DNA from: Candidatus Babeliales bacterium
GTDB taxonomy: Bacteria; Babelota; Babeliae; Babelales; Vermiphilaceae
Length of the DNA stretch: 64,000 nucleotides
Assembly (NCBI GenBank): GCA_020049835.1
Contig: JAGVLK010000008.1
Span: 36,282 to 100,281, forward strand
Direction: 5' to 3'
How positions within the stretch are numbered: the first letter of the stretch is position 1; the number at the start of each line of letters is the position of its first letter. Positions 34,494 through 43,675 of this stretch are shown here, piece by piece. Both the position numbers and the translations under genes were made by a program. The notes beneath the pieces were generated by a model. The model ran no database searches, had not been told where the DNA came from, and saw only the letters and a list, made by a program, of their open reading frames with translations.

Positions 34494-35627
34494 ATGTTGA
34501 TATATTTTTGTCTGCATATATCAGCGCTACTTTTGTTGAGTATGCCTGCAAATCTACGTGGTGCCGCAACATCAGCACAATTAATACCGGATAAATCAGT
34601 AGCTATTCAGCAGTTCAAGAACTATCGATTTGAAGGTGATTATAACCTATTAAGTGAAGCAGATGCTCATAATCCAAAACAGAAGACAACGACATGTATA
34701 TGCTCACCTCATGATGCAGGATCAGAACTTTCGCGACATACAAATATATGCCTTGAAGAACGTTTGTGCAAACGATGCAGGCCGTTGATTGATTGGGAAT
34801 GGCAAAAATTTAATGCTGCCAAAGAGCAGCGTGAAAAAGAAGATCAAGAGCTTAGAGCGGAATATGGAGCATCGATTGCTACTTGTTCCGATGGTCCAAG
34901 TAATCGTTGTCAGTGCTTTTATAAAAGAATTGATGAGATATTGGTCGTAGATGATGCCAATGAGCACACACATAGGCTTTTTTTTCCGCAACCTGTAGAT
35001 GATTGGCGTTCGGTCAGAAAAAAAAAGGGGAAAACTTTTTTCGTACCATCATTTGACGTTACTATGCTACGACTCAATCTAGCCGTTACACCAGTTGTAG
35101 AGCCAACCATGCAAAAATTCTATTGGCAGCGATTGGCTATCTTGTTGGGCATTCCAATAATCGGCGCTGTGAGTGCCCGCTTATGTTCAACAATAGATCC
35201 GCGTATGATTACTGCATTATATGGTGTCTGCGGTTTCGGGTACATGGTATGGAATTTTATGCAAATGGATATACCTCGCCCATCGGAGCGTGTTGTGTAT
35301 AATGAAATGGATAATGTATTTAACGGCATTAAAAGTAATTATAGTATTGCCATTGAGCAAGCGAGAGATGCTCTATGTGCCACGAAACAACTCACGCAGC
35401 GGCAAGTTCATTACAATCAAATGAGTGCTGCCATTTGTATAGATAGAATTAACAATGATTTTACGATGCAGCAACTAAGTAACGCTCAGCGCGGTGTTAT
35501 ACGCTTAATTGCAGATGAACGATTAAATGCAGAAACAAGAGAAAATCATTCTTGGCTTTCAGCGTTTGGGCATGCAGGAGTTCTGCAGCTATTAATCACT
35601 ACAGGGTTAGTTGTCTACCAATCATAG
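34494..35627 (+). CDS. Exported TM protein B2
   Basis: A 377-residue paralogue of B1 by its signal peptide (LIYFCLHISALLLLSM) and position after A2. The N-terminal domain is Cys-rich (TTCICSPHD, CLEERLCKRC, CQCFYK). A membrane hairpin (LAILLGIPIIGAVSARL and ITALYGVCGFGYMVWNF) and a C-terminal hydrophobic segment (GVLQLLITTGLVVY) follow. It uses the third copy of the 42-nt leader (34449-34490). Its 3' end overlaps the convergent bamA by 13 nt. Confidence 0.75.
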   Translation: MLIYFCLHISALLLLSMPANLRGAATSAQLIPDKSVAIQQFKNYRFEGDYNLLSEADAHNPKQKTTTCICSPHDAGSELSRHTNICLEERLCKRCRPLIDWEWQKFNAAKEQREKEDQELRAEYGASIATCSDGPSNRCQCFYKRIDEILVVDDANEHTHRLFFPQPVDDWRSVRKKKGKTFFVPSFDVTMLRLNLAVTPVVEPTMQKFYWQRLAILLGIPIIGAVSARLCSTIDPRMITALYGVCGFGYMVWNFMQMDIPRPSERVVYNEMDNVFNGIKSNYSIAIEQARDALCATKQLTQRQVHYNQMSAAICIDRINNDFTMQQLSNAQRGVIRLIADERLNAETRENHSWLSAFGHAGVLQLLITTGLVVYQS

Positions 35628-38317
35628 CCCATGGCAAAGTGAACTTCATAACCCGGTTCGCCACGGCGTGGATCTAGTTTAAAGCCCCAATCGATTTTCA
35701 TCGGCATCGGGTTAAGCAACCGCAAACCAAAACCAACTGCATGACGATAGTCAAAATTGTTATTGCGCAAGAATTGTGGTGAAATATCACACGCATACGG
35801 ATTTTGCCAACCTGCACCACCATCATAGAATGCTAATGCTTTGAGCGTCATATCGGGCAATATAGGGAATATAAGTTCAGCATTAAAGAACACCGTATTT
35901 TCTGCACCGATACTGTCACCTAAATTAAAGCCATCTTCAAACACCGTAAATTGCGGACCAATTTGACCAAACAGATACCCACGAATACTTGCCGGACCAC
36001 CAATATGAAATAGTTCGCGGTAAGGTATAAAGCGATTATTAAATGGTTTTGCAATACCGGCATAACCATGCAAGCGCAATACTAAATCATGTTCATTAAT
36101 AAGCGGCGTGAACCAGTTAACATCAAGATCCCATTTTGCATACCCGATATTACTATCAAAGCTTGGGAATGCAAACATACCGCGCATCATCCAGGTGTAG
36201 CCACGGCTTGGATGCATAGGGTGGTTCTTTTTGTCTTGACCAATTTGGATATTCAACCATGGAAAGTGCACAGCGCATGCGCCAGGATAGAACAGTTTAT
36301 TAAGCACAACTTGATACTCATCGCGCGCTTCCGTTGCACGTGGTTCCGGGATTGCCGGACGTATTGCTTGTGGATTGCGATCATACACCAAACGATCAAA
36401 GCCAAAATTAGCACGTATATAGGTATCGTTAAAGAATGGCACGGTGCGCCATCCGGTCACTACACCTAAAGTGAACGATCCGCTGCTACGCTGCTCGTTC
36501 ATGGCGAATGCAAAGCGAAGTTGATCGTATGCAGCACGGCGATGGAAGCCGTCAATAGAGCCATAAATGGGCTTATCGAATAACCACGGCTGCGTTAAAT
36601 TAACGAGTACATCCTGCTCTTTGGTGGACAATTTACCGGTGACATTAAAGCGAATACCGGTACCGGCTACGTTGGTATCGGCAATATTACCTTCCACCGA
36701 AACACCCGTCATCAGCTGGTTAACGTAATCTCTAAAAGTATTTTCACCGATAATTTCCGGACCACCAAACCCGATTTTAAAGTTTGCGTTGCCGGTCTTA
36801 ACCTCTTTTACTACAAGATCAAGATCCGCTTCCTCTTCAGAGATGCGCGTTGTTTTCCAGTTTACGCCATCACGTGTATCAAAATAACCGAGTGATTCCA
36901 CTTTGGTTTTACTGACTTCCATGAGGTTGTTGGTGATAATGCCACCTTCTTGCAGATGGATGTTGCGGCGAATAATTTTATCGCGTGTTTTTTTGTTGCC
37001 GCGAATGGTAAGTTTATTCAGGTATACACGTTTGCCCGGATCTACAGAAAAATGCACATCAACGGTACGTGTTTCATCATTCGGTTGAATGGATGGTTCA
37101 ATATGCGTGTATAAATACCCCAAATCGCCAAACATAAATTCTAAAAATTTAAGGCTATCAACAATTGCTTCGCGTGAATAATCGGTGCCTGGTTGTACGG
37201 GCATATGTTCAAGCAAAAACTCTTCAGACAGCAGATTTGCACCATCAACGGTAACGGTACCAAATTGATATTTGTGCCCTTCATCTACTTGCAACAGAAT
37301 GGTGATGTAATTGCTGTCATCTTCAGCAATTATCTGCGTATCATATATTTTGGCATTCATGAAGCCGTTGTTTTGATAGTACTGCTCGATCATATGTTTG
37401 TCGCGCTCAAGCCACTCAGGATTATACGTACCCGATTTATCCATAAAGCTCATAATCCAATCTTCGCGCGTGAACATGATGCTGCGTAATGTTTTGCCGC
37501 TTACATATTCATTGCCCTCAAATTCGATGCGCTTGATGGTGGATTTGGGATGTTCAGTGATATGAAACACAACGGTAAGTTTGCCATCGGTTTCGGTAAC
37601 TTCAGGTTTTATTTCAGTGTGCAGATACCCTTTTTCCGTATATATTTTATTAATCATGCGGGCATATTTATCCACTTCCTGTTCATCAAGTGCAGGTATC
37701 TCTGCAAAATTTATTTTTTCATTAATCTCTTTGGTAGTCACTTTATGCAGGCCGGTAAACGTTACCCCAAGAAGCGGTTTCTTTTCTTCTACAATAATAT
37801 AGATATCCAATTCGTTATCGCCGATTGTTTCTACTTCCAGATCAATACGCTGAAACCGTTGTAATTCATAATAAAGTGTGCGCAACAATATGCGGGATTT
37901 ATCCGGATTAAACTGTTCCCCAATGCGATACGGAATACGATCAAGAATCGCTTCCACCGGAATGTGATGTGCACCTTGCACTATAATGTCACGTATCGTG
38001 CGCTCTTCGATAGGCAGCCCGGGCACTGATTCTTCGGCGGCATCTTCGATGCCGTTTGTAGAAGTTTCTTCATCATGAATATCTTCGTGCATATCCATTG
38101 TTTCTTCATTTTTGACTGCTTGCTCATCGATGCAGATGTCAGATGGCGTATCATGTTCTACTTGATAGAGAGTATCTTGAATATCTGGAACTGTATCAAC
38201 TACTTCTGCAGCAGGTGATGCATCTGCATAGACTGCAGGTGAAATATCATCGTAAATGGTGGTTTCTTGTGCGTGTATCATGCATGATACAACGATGAGC
38301 GCTATGATAGTAAACAT
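35615..38317 (-). CDS. bamA: Outer-membrane assembly factor BamA (Omp85)
   Basis: A 900-residue Omp85 protein. Signal peptide, then an acidic low-complexity stretch (about 20-100) not usual in BamA, then five POTRA domains (IRDIIVQGAHHIPVEAIL; LLGVTFTGLHKVTTKEI; IKRIEFEGNEYVSGKTL; FGTVTVDGANLLSEEFL; LNKLTIRGNKKTRDKII), and the barrel with the I-R-G-Y loop motif (in GGPASIRGYLFGQIGP) and a strand-like end. It inserts beta-barrel proteins into the outer membrane. Together with the barrel proteins in this window it shows a diderm envelope. AAGGATG lies ahead of the ATG. Confidence 0.96.
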   Translation of the reverse strand: MFTIIALIVVSCMIHAQETTIYDDISPAVYADASPAAEVVDTVPDIQDTLYQVEHDTPSDICIDEQAVKNEETMDMHEDIHDEETSTNGIEDAAEESVPGLPIEERTIRDIIVQGAHHIPVEAILDRIPYRIGEQFNPDKSRILLRTLYYELQRFQRIDLEVETIGDNELDIYIIVEEKKPLLGVTFTGLHKVTTKEINEKINFAEIPALDEQEVDKYARMINKIYTEKGYLHTEIKPEVTETDGKLTVVFHITEHPKSTIKRIEFEGNEYVSGKTLRSIMFTREDWIMSFMDKSGTYNPEWLERDKHMIEQYYQNNGFMNAKIYDTQIIAEDDSNYITILLQVDEGHKYQFGTVTVDGANLLSEEFLLEHMPVQPGTDYSREAIVDSLKFLEFMFGDLGYLYTHIEPSIQPNDETRTVDVHFSVDPGKRVYLNKLTIRGNKKTRDKIIRRNIHLQEGGIITNNLMEVSKTKVESLGYFDTRDGVNWKTTRISEEEADLDLVVKEVKTGNANFKIGFGGPEIIGENTFRDYVNQLMTGVSVEGNIADTNVAGTGIRFNVTGKLSTKEQDVLVNLTQPWLFDKPIYGSIDGFHRRAAYDQLRFAFAMNEQRSSGSFTLGVVTGWRTVPFFNDTYIRANFGFDRLVYDRNPQAIRPAIPEPRATEARDEYQVVLNKLFYPGACAVHFPWLNIQIGQDKKNHPMHPSRGYTWMMRGMFAFPSFDSNIGYAKWDLDVNWFTPLINEHDLVLRLHGYAGIAKPFNNRFIPYRELFHIGGPASIRGYLFGQIGPQFTVFEDGFNLGDSIGAENTVFFNAELIFPILPDMTLKALAFYDGGAGWQNPYACDISPQFLRNNNFDYRHAVGFGLRLLNPMPMKIDWGFKLDPRRGEPGYEVHFAMGYDW

Positions 38318-38538
38318 TGATGAATTACATCCTTTTTTATTCTGTGCCTGTATTCATTGTTCCGGAGTTCGCTGCATGCTGCGTAACGTGATGTAGAAAC
38401 TGCGTTAGGTATACAGCATATATTACCGATTTTTTTAAAATTAACCAGCTACAATCTTTTTTACATGTAACGGTATTGTGCTAAGCTTATAATCTATTGT
38501 CAGTTGAGTCTGTTACTTACGCTATGCGGAGAAATGCA

Positions 38539-39870
38539 ATGCTAAAATTAACCAATACCCTCACGGGTAAAAAAGAGGTGTTTGAACCATTAAAAGCCAA
38601 CGAAGTTTCCATGTATGTATGCGGTATTACCCCGTATGATTATGCCCATTTAGGCCACGCACGTGCATATGTGAGTTTTGACCTGTTGGTACGTCTGTTT
38701 AAATATATTGGTTATAATGTAGTATATTGCCGCAACTTTACTGACATTGATGATAAAATTTTGGCCCGCGCGCAAAAAGAATTAGGTGATATCGCGCTCT
38801 ATCCGGAGATTACCAAAAAATATATTACCGCATTTCACCAAGATGTGGATGCACTTAACTGCTTGCACCCGAATTTTGAGCCGCGTGTTACCTTGATGAT
38901 CGATCATATTATCAAGTTTATTGAAGGGCTCATCGACAAGGGACATGCATACGCAGTTGACGGTGACGTTTATTTTGCGGTGGAAACATTTGCAGAGTAT
39001 GGCAAACTATCCAAACACAAAGTGGAAGATCTTATTGCCGGAGCGCGTATTGAGCCGTCAGAAAAGAAACGTTCACCATTAGATTTTGCGCTCTGGAAAG
39101 GTTCTGATGATCATGTATTTTACCAAAGTCCATGGGGCAATGGCAGACCGGGTTGGCATATAGAATGCTCAGCTATGTCAGAAGAATATTTGGGTAAAGA
39201 GTTTGATATTCATGGTGGCGGGCGCGATCTTATATTCCCACATCATGAAAATGAGATTGCACAATCGGAAGCACTGCACGGAGTGCCAATGGCGCGTTAT
39301 TGGTTGCATAATGGTTTTGTGCGCGTTAATGAAGAAAAGATGTCTAAATCATTGGGCAATTTTTTCTCGCTGCATGATCTGTTTAAAGAAGCGGATCCGA
39401 TGGTTATTAGATTCTATCTATTAAATCATCAATATCGTGCACCATTAGATTTTTCTACACAAGATTTGGCATCGTTAGAAAAAACCTATAAGCGTTTAAT
39501 ACGTATATTCGATCAAGTTCTGCCCCATGCAGATGAAAAAATGATACGTTCAAGCAGTATTGTACAAAAGATGTTGCCATTCTTATACGATGATTTAAAC
39601 ACCGTTGGTCTTATGGGTTTATTGTTTGAATCACTTGATACATTACAAAAAGATCATGCTGAGCTGGCGGCGGTTAAAGGGTTCTTGCAGCAGGTGCTGG
39701 GATTAACCTTTGCACCATTGCCGGAAGTTGAAGTACAAATTACTCCTGAAATGCAAAAACTTATTGATGAGCGTGAACAGGCGCGTGCTGCTAAAGATTG
39801 GGCGCGTGCGGATTTATTGCGTGATCAGTTGTTGGAGTTGGGGTATACGGCGCAGGACAAGAAATTATAA
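38539..39870 (+). CDS. cysS: Cysteinyl-tRNA synthetase
   Basis: A 443-residue class I synthetase from ATG 38539 (MLKLTNTL), with CGGAGA 7 nt upstream; upstream in-frame starts lack support. VCGITPYDYAHLGHARAYV contains the first zinc Cys and the HIGH motif (HLGH), W-x-IECSAMS the second Cys, HGGGRDLIFPHHENE the His/Glu zinc ligands, and EEKMSKSLGN the KMSKS loop. It charges tRNA-Cys, which fits the Cys-rich surface proteins of this genome. Normal length. Confidence 0.97.
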   Translation: MLKLTNTLTGKKEVFEPLKANEVSMYVCGITPYDYAHLGHARAYVSFDLLVRLFKYIGYNVVYCRNFTDIDDKILARAQKELGDIALYPEITKKYITAFHQDVDALNCLHPNFEPRVTLMIDHIIKFIEGLIDKGHAYAVDGDVYFAVETFAEYGKLSKHKVEDLIAGARIEPSEKKRSPLDFALWKGSDDHVFYQSPWGNGRPGWHIECSAMSEEYLGKEFDIHGGGRDLIFPHHENEIAQSEALHGVPMARYWLHNGFVRVNEEKMSKSLGNFFSLHDLFKEADPMVIRFYLLNHQYRAPLDFSTQDLASLEKTYKRLIRIFDQVLPHADEKMIRSSSIVQKMLPFLYDDLNTVGLMGLLFESLDTLQKDHAELAAVKGFLQQVLGLTFAPLPEVEVQITPEMQKLIDEREQARAAKDWARADLLRDQLLELGYTAQDKKL

Positions 39871-39896
39871 AAAAAGACTGCCATAAGCAGTCTTTG
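39871..39896 (+). terminator. Hairpin after cysS
   Basis: AAAGACTGC and GCAGTCTTT form a 9-bp stem over CATAA, starting 2 nt after the stop. The T tract is only the three bases in the stem end. REP arms follow at once. Confidence 0.6.
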
Positions 39897-40107
39897 AAGA
39901 TCCTTCGACCCAGACGTCGCCAAGGCTATGTCGGGCAGGCATGCTCAGGATGATTACACTGATAATTTTTTGATATATTTGAATAGAATCTATGAAGCCA
40001 CTGTGTAGTGTGAACCACGATCACGGTCTAATTATAAAAAAGAATTAAATCAATCTGAGCATGCCTGCCCGACATAGCCTTGGCGACGTCTGGGTCGAAG
40101 GATCTTC
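39897..40107. repeat. Paired inverted REP arms
   Basis: A left arm (39897-39955) and right arm (40049-40107), 59 nt each, are inverted copies with about two mismatches, separated by 93 nt of AT-rich DNA. Each arm is a nested palindrome: TCCTTCGAC ... GCTCAGGATGA outside, and a CCAGACGTCGCCAAGGC/GTCGGGCAGGC type REP core inside. The pair lies between cysS and the convergent trxA. A sister pair with a different core is at 59364-59561. Confidence 0.85.
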
Positions 40108-40129
40108 CTTTTAATAACTTATATCCGCA

Positions 40130-40450
40130 CTAACCCAAGTAATGCTCAATTTTAGCTTTCAGATCTTCTTTACTCATGTAGCCCGTCTCTTTGCCTTTGA
40201 TTGCGCCACCTTTAATAAATATAAACGTAGGCACTGACGTGACACCATATTTAATAGATATATCGCGCGCTTCATCTACATTTAATTTTGCAAATTTGTA
40301 GCTGTCGCCCAACTCTTTTTCAAGTGTTTCAACAATAGGTGTCATCTGTTGGCAGGGGCCGCACCAGCTTGCAAAAATATCCAATACAATGGGACCGGTC
40401 TCTTGTTCAATTTCTTGAGCAAAGTTTTGCGGGGTAATTTCAAGTGCCAT
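40130..40450 (-). CDS. trxA: Thioredoxin
   Basis: A 106-residue thioredoxin: VLDIFASWCGPCQQMTP with the active-site W-C-G-P-C, KFAKLNVDEARDISIKYGVTSVPTF with the cis-Pro, and a C-terminal helix. It reduces cytosolic disulfides. No signal peptide. GGAG precedes the ATG by 6 nt. Confidence 0.96.
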   Translation of the reverse strand: MALEITPQNFAQEIEQETGPIVLDIFASWCGPCQQMTPIVETLEKELGDSYKFAKLNVDEARDISIKYGVTSVPTFIFIKGGAIKGKETGYMSKEDLKAKIEHYLG

Positions 40451-40504
40451 GGGAGATTCTCCTTTAGAAAAATAAATATACTATATGACTGTCTTAAACA
40501 TAGC

Positions 40505-41062
40505 TCACAAATTGGTTTCTGTCATGTCTATGTTATGCTCAAACACAATTTTTTTAATGGCGCGCAGAGCGATACTGCCTGCATTTTCTGTTCCGGATGT
40601 GCCACGTATACCATGTATGCGCACTTTATGCCGCACGAGATAGTTCACAGGCGCTGCTTGAGGATCTGAACGCAAGGTGACTTCAATCAATAAATATTTA
40701 TCATGTTTGCGCAAGCCTGTGTTGCGATTGTAATACCATACGGCATACGGGTAGGGAATATTGATCTGCGCAATATCAGCAAGTGCTAGGTTGCGTGCAG
40801 TGGGGCGTGGATTATAATCAAGCAGCGAGACGATTTTTTTGGTGTTACTGGGCGCGGTGAAAACGGTTAATGCATCGCTTGCATGTGCAGAGCTGAGCGC
40901 ACGCATAGTAAAGGTGCGGCCACGTAGGGTGGTCACTGTTGCACGCGGTATTTTGTCGGTACGTGCATGACGATTACGTTGCTCGGCAGATGTTGCATAT
41001 AAAGAAAGGTAAAGGCAAGCGGGAACCAAAAAAAATCTCTTAAGAGCCATGTTGTTGCGCAT
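40505..41062 (-). CDS. Exported protein, unknown function
   Basis: A 185-residue protein from ATG 41062 (AAGGA 6 nt upstream). The signal peptide is LKRFFLVPACLYLSLYATSA. The mature part is basic (RNRHARTDKIPRATV) and then beta-rich (LADIAQINIPYPYAVWYY, YLLIEVTLRSD). No domain is recognised. It may be cotranscribed with trxA downstream, with a 54-nt gap. Confidence 0.65.
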   Translation of the reverse strand: MRNNMALKRFFLVPACLYLSLYATSAEQRNRHARTDKIPRATVTTLRGRTFTMRALSSAHASDALTVFTAPSNTKKIVSLLDYNPRPTARNLALADIAQINIPYPYAVWYYNRNTGLRKHDKYLLIEVTLRSDPQAAPVNYLVRHKVRIHGIRGTSGTENAGSIALRAIKKIVFEHNIDMTETNL

Positions 41063-41237
41063 CGTTTTCCTTTTTGGATATGATAGTGCTGCCCCTTTAG
41101 TTTTGAACATTGATGTCCTGGTATGCAAGAGCTTGTGCGTAATTGAAATGAAAAATCTTGCAGATAGAGCCTTAGAGGTTATAGGGTAATAGCAGGATAT
41201 TAAGATATATAAATCATAAGTGCAAGAAGGAGTTATA

Positions 41238-41933
41238 ATGTTTCAAGATCAAGGATATGCAGTACAAACTACGAACGTAAGTTTTATGCATAGGGTCTAC
41301 GCTTGGATGTCAGGAGCTCTCTTTTTGACGGCAGCAGTTGCCTGGTACACAGCGCAATCAGGAGCATTTGCAGCGTATATTCTACAACATCCGTTTGTGC
41401 TTTTTGGTATTTTCATTGCACAGCTTGCACTCGTTGTTATATTAAGCGGGTTGGTAAACAAGATAAACTATCCGACCGCAATTGCACTTTTTATTACCTA
41501 TGCAGCATCGTTGGGCGTTACATTGTCGGTTATCTTTCAGGTGTATACAGAAAGCTCAATTGCAGCGACCTTTATTGTTGCGGCAGGCATGTTTGGCGGT
41601 ATGGCACTCTATGGCTACTTTACCCGTACCGATTTAACGCAGTTGCACAGCATTCTCATCATGATTCTTTTGGGGCTTATTATTGCATCGTTAGTAAATT
41701 TATGGCTTAAAAATTCCGTGTTTGACACCATAATTTCCGGTATTGGTGTATTGCTCTTTGCTTTGCTTACTGCAGCAGACACGCAAAAATTAAAACGTCT
41801 TGAGCAGGTTATGCAATTTGATCAAGAAGGCAAACGTAAAGTTGCTATTATTGGTGCACTTACCTTGTATCTTGATTTTATCAATCTATTTTTATACCTC
41901 TTGCGATTCATGGGTAATCGTAAAAATCAATAA
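41238..41933 (+). CDS. Bax inhibitor-1 (BI-1/YccA) family membrane protein
   Basis: A 231-residue protein with seven transmembrane segments, starting at ATG 41238 with AAGGAG 6-7 nt upstream. FMHRVYAWMSGALFLTAAVAWYT at the N-terminus and LTAADTQKLKRLEQ in the sixth segment region hold the paired Asp residues of this family, with YLDFINLFLYLLRFMG at the end. Relatives are pH-gated calcium-leak channels or inhibitors of membrane proteolysis. The Cache protein gene starts 10 nt after, likely cotranscribed. Confidence 0.92.
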   Translation: MFQDQGYAVQTTNVSFMHRVYAWMSGALFLTAAVAWYTAQSGAFAAYILQHPFVLFGIFIAQLALVVILSGLVNKINYPTAIALFITYAASLGVTLSVIFQVYTESSIAATFIVAAGMFGGMALYGYFTRTDLTQLHSILIMILLGLIIASLVNLWLKNSVFDTIISGIGVLLFALLTAADTQKLKRLEQVMQFDQEGKRKVAIIGALTLYLDFINLFLYLLRFMGNRKNQ

Positions 41934-41943
41934 GGGAACGTAG

Positions 41944-43644
41944 ATGAATAAAAAACTATATATAGCATTGTTGCTCTGCAGCTCTGCTTTGGTGGCTGAA
42001 CTAGTTACGCCTACCGGCATGATGAAAGACAGTTCCGGCGCACTTCTGGATCAACGCTCAACCGATACTGCAGTACTGGTTGATTATCGTTCGCAAGCAA
42101 ATCAAGGTGATGACACCGATATAGACATGCAAAAAAGACGCAAACAGTGCGAAGATCTGGTTGAAAAAGGTATTGAACTGCTTAAAAAAACAACTTTGGA
42201 TCAAGCATGCAGCATCATGTCAAACTCACCCGATTATGTCGTAGGTGAGATGTATCTTTATTTATTTGATCTCAAAGGCACCTGTTTAATGCATGGTCAT
42301 GATGAGTATCTTATTTGGCGTAATATCGGTGAACTTAAAGATCGTTATGATTCTTCCATTATGCAGAATGTGCTTACGATGGCAGAAACCGGTGGTGGCT
42401 GGACATCGTACCGTTGGCGTAATGCGACTAAAAACACCTATGTACGTAGAGTAGAAAAAGATGGCAAAACCTATGTTATTGGTACCGGTTTTTATCCTCA
42501 TTCAAAGCGTGCATCGGTGGAAAGTATGGTAAAAAGCGCAGTTGCATTGTTTAATGATTCTATTAAAAAAGGTGAAACTGCAAGCTCGGTATTTTCATTG
42601 CTTGGGTATCAAGCAGGGCCATATATTTTTGGCGATCTTTATTTCTTCGCGCTCGATTTTGATGGCAAAATTGTGGTGCAAGGAGATCTACCCGATTTAG
42701 TTGGCAAATCTGCATGGGATGCTGCTGATGAAGAGGGTAAAAAAATTAATCAGCTCATTATAAAAGAACTTAAACAAAAACAAGAGCATGAAGGGGTGTG
42801 GTTAGATTACAAATCGAAACGTGCGCTTAAACGTGCGTATGCAGAAAAAGTGGTAGATAAAAAAGGTAAGCAATATTTTATTGCGTGTGGCAATTATCCT
42901 GATGTTGATCGTAAAAGTGCAGTAGATCTTGTGCGCCAGGGTTTTCGTTACCTCAAGTCGCAAGGGTTAAGCGAGGCGGTAAAAGCATTTAATACCGATA
43001 GATTGTTCCGGTATGGTAATCTTTCATTGCAGCTTTATACTATGCAAGGGGTATGTTTGGCCAATGGCGAACATCCACGTTTGGTTGGTAATGATTTTTA
43101 TAATGAAAAAGATGATGATGGCAAATTGTATATGCAAGCCATTATAAACAAAGCGAATGAAGGCCCAGGGTGGGTTGATTATAAAGAGCGCAATGTATTT
43201 AAATCGGTCTACGTGGAAAAGGTGCAATTGAGCAGCGAGTCATATATTATTACTTCAGGATTGTACCCATCGTCAAAACGCGAATCAACTATTTTGCTCG
43301 TGAAAACCGCTGTTGATTATTTTAAAGATCATGCGCGTGAAGAGGCGTTGCGTAAATTTGTAGAGCATGAGGGTAGTTTTATTCGTGGTGATTTAGGTAT
43401 TTTCGTGATAGATTTTAATGGGCTTTGCCTTGCGTATAATGACGATAATAACTTAATCTGGAAAAATCTGTTTGATATCAAAGATGATGATGGCAAGCCA
43501 TTTATTCGGTTGTTTATCAATACGGTAAAAAGCGGTCCGGGACAGGTAAGTTTTAAATTGAATAATGCGCCGAAAATTGCATATATAGAGGCGGTAGAAA
43601 AGGATGGGCGGTCATACGTTATCGGCTCAAGCTACTACCGCTAA
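41944..43644 (+). CDS. Exported protein with four tandem Cache domains
   Basis: A 566-residue protein with a signal peptide (KKLYIALLLCSSALVA) and no further membrane segment. Four sCache_2-like units of about 115-130 residues each follow, at roughly 70-185, 186-320, 321-442 and 443-566. Each has a helix ending in V-x-x-A-x-x-x-F, then LYLYLFDLKGTCLMHG-like strands, a D-x-x-D-x-x-x-x-Y turn, a G-x-G-W-x-x-Y-x-x-x-N element, and a YVIG-x-G-x-YP close. Cache domains bind small ligands outside the cell in receptors; here no signalling domain is attached, so it is a soluble or surface ligand binder. Confidence 0.85.
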   Translation: MNKKLYIALLLCSSALVAELVTPTGMMKDSSGALLDQRSTDTAVLVDYRSQANQGDDTDIDMQKRRKQCEDLVEKGIELLKKTTLDQACSIMSNSPDYVVGEMYLYLFDLKGTCLMHGHDEYLIWRNIGELKDRYDSSIMQNVLTMAETGGGWTSYRWRNATKNTYVRRVEKDGKTYVIGTGFYPHSKRASVESMVKSAVALFNDSIKKGETASSVFSLLGYQAGPYIFGDLYFFALDFDGKIVVQGDLPDLVGKSAWDAADEEGKKINQLIIKELKQKQEHEGVWLDYKSKRALKRAYAEKVVDKKGKQYFIACGNYPDVDRKSAVDLVRQGFRYLKSQGLSEAVKAFNTDRLFRYGNLSLQLYTMQGVCLANGEHPRLVGNDFYNEKDDDGKLYMQAIINKANEGPGWVDYKERNVFKSVYVEKVQLSSESYIITSGLYPSSKRESTILLVKTAVDYFKDHAREEALRKFVEHEGSFIRGDLGIFVIDFNGLCLAYNDDNNLIWKNLFDIKDDDGKPFIRLFINTVKSGPGQVSFKLNNAPKIAYIEAVEKDGRSYVIGSSYYR

Positions 43645-43675
43645 GAACATACGTTTTAAAGTTTGAGGATTGAGC

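Noticed and set aside
39897..40107. Composite transposon ends
   Set aside because: The arms are REP-type palindromes enclosing only ~90 nt without a gene, and the outer ends show no target-site duplication that I can see.
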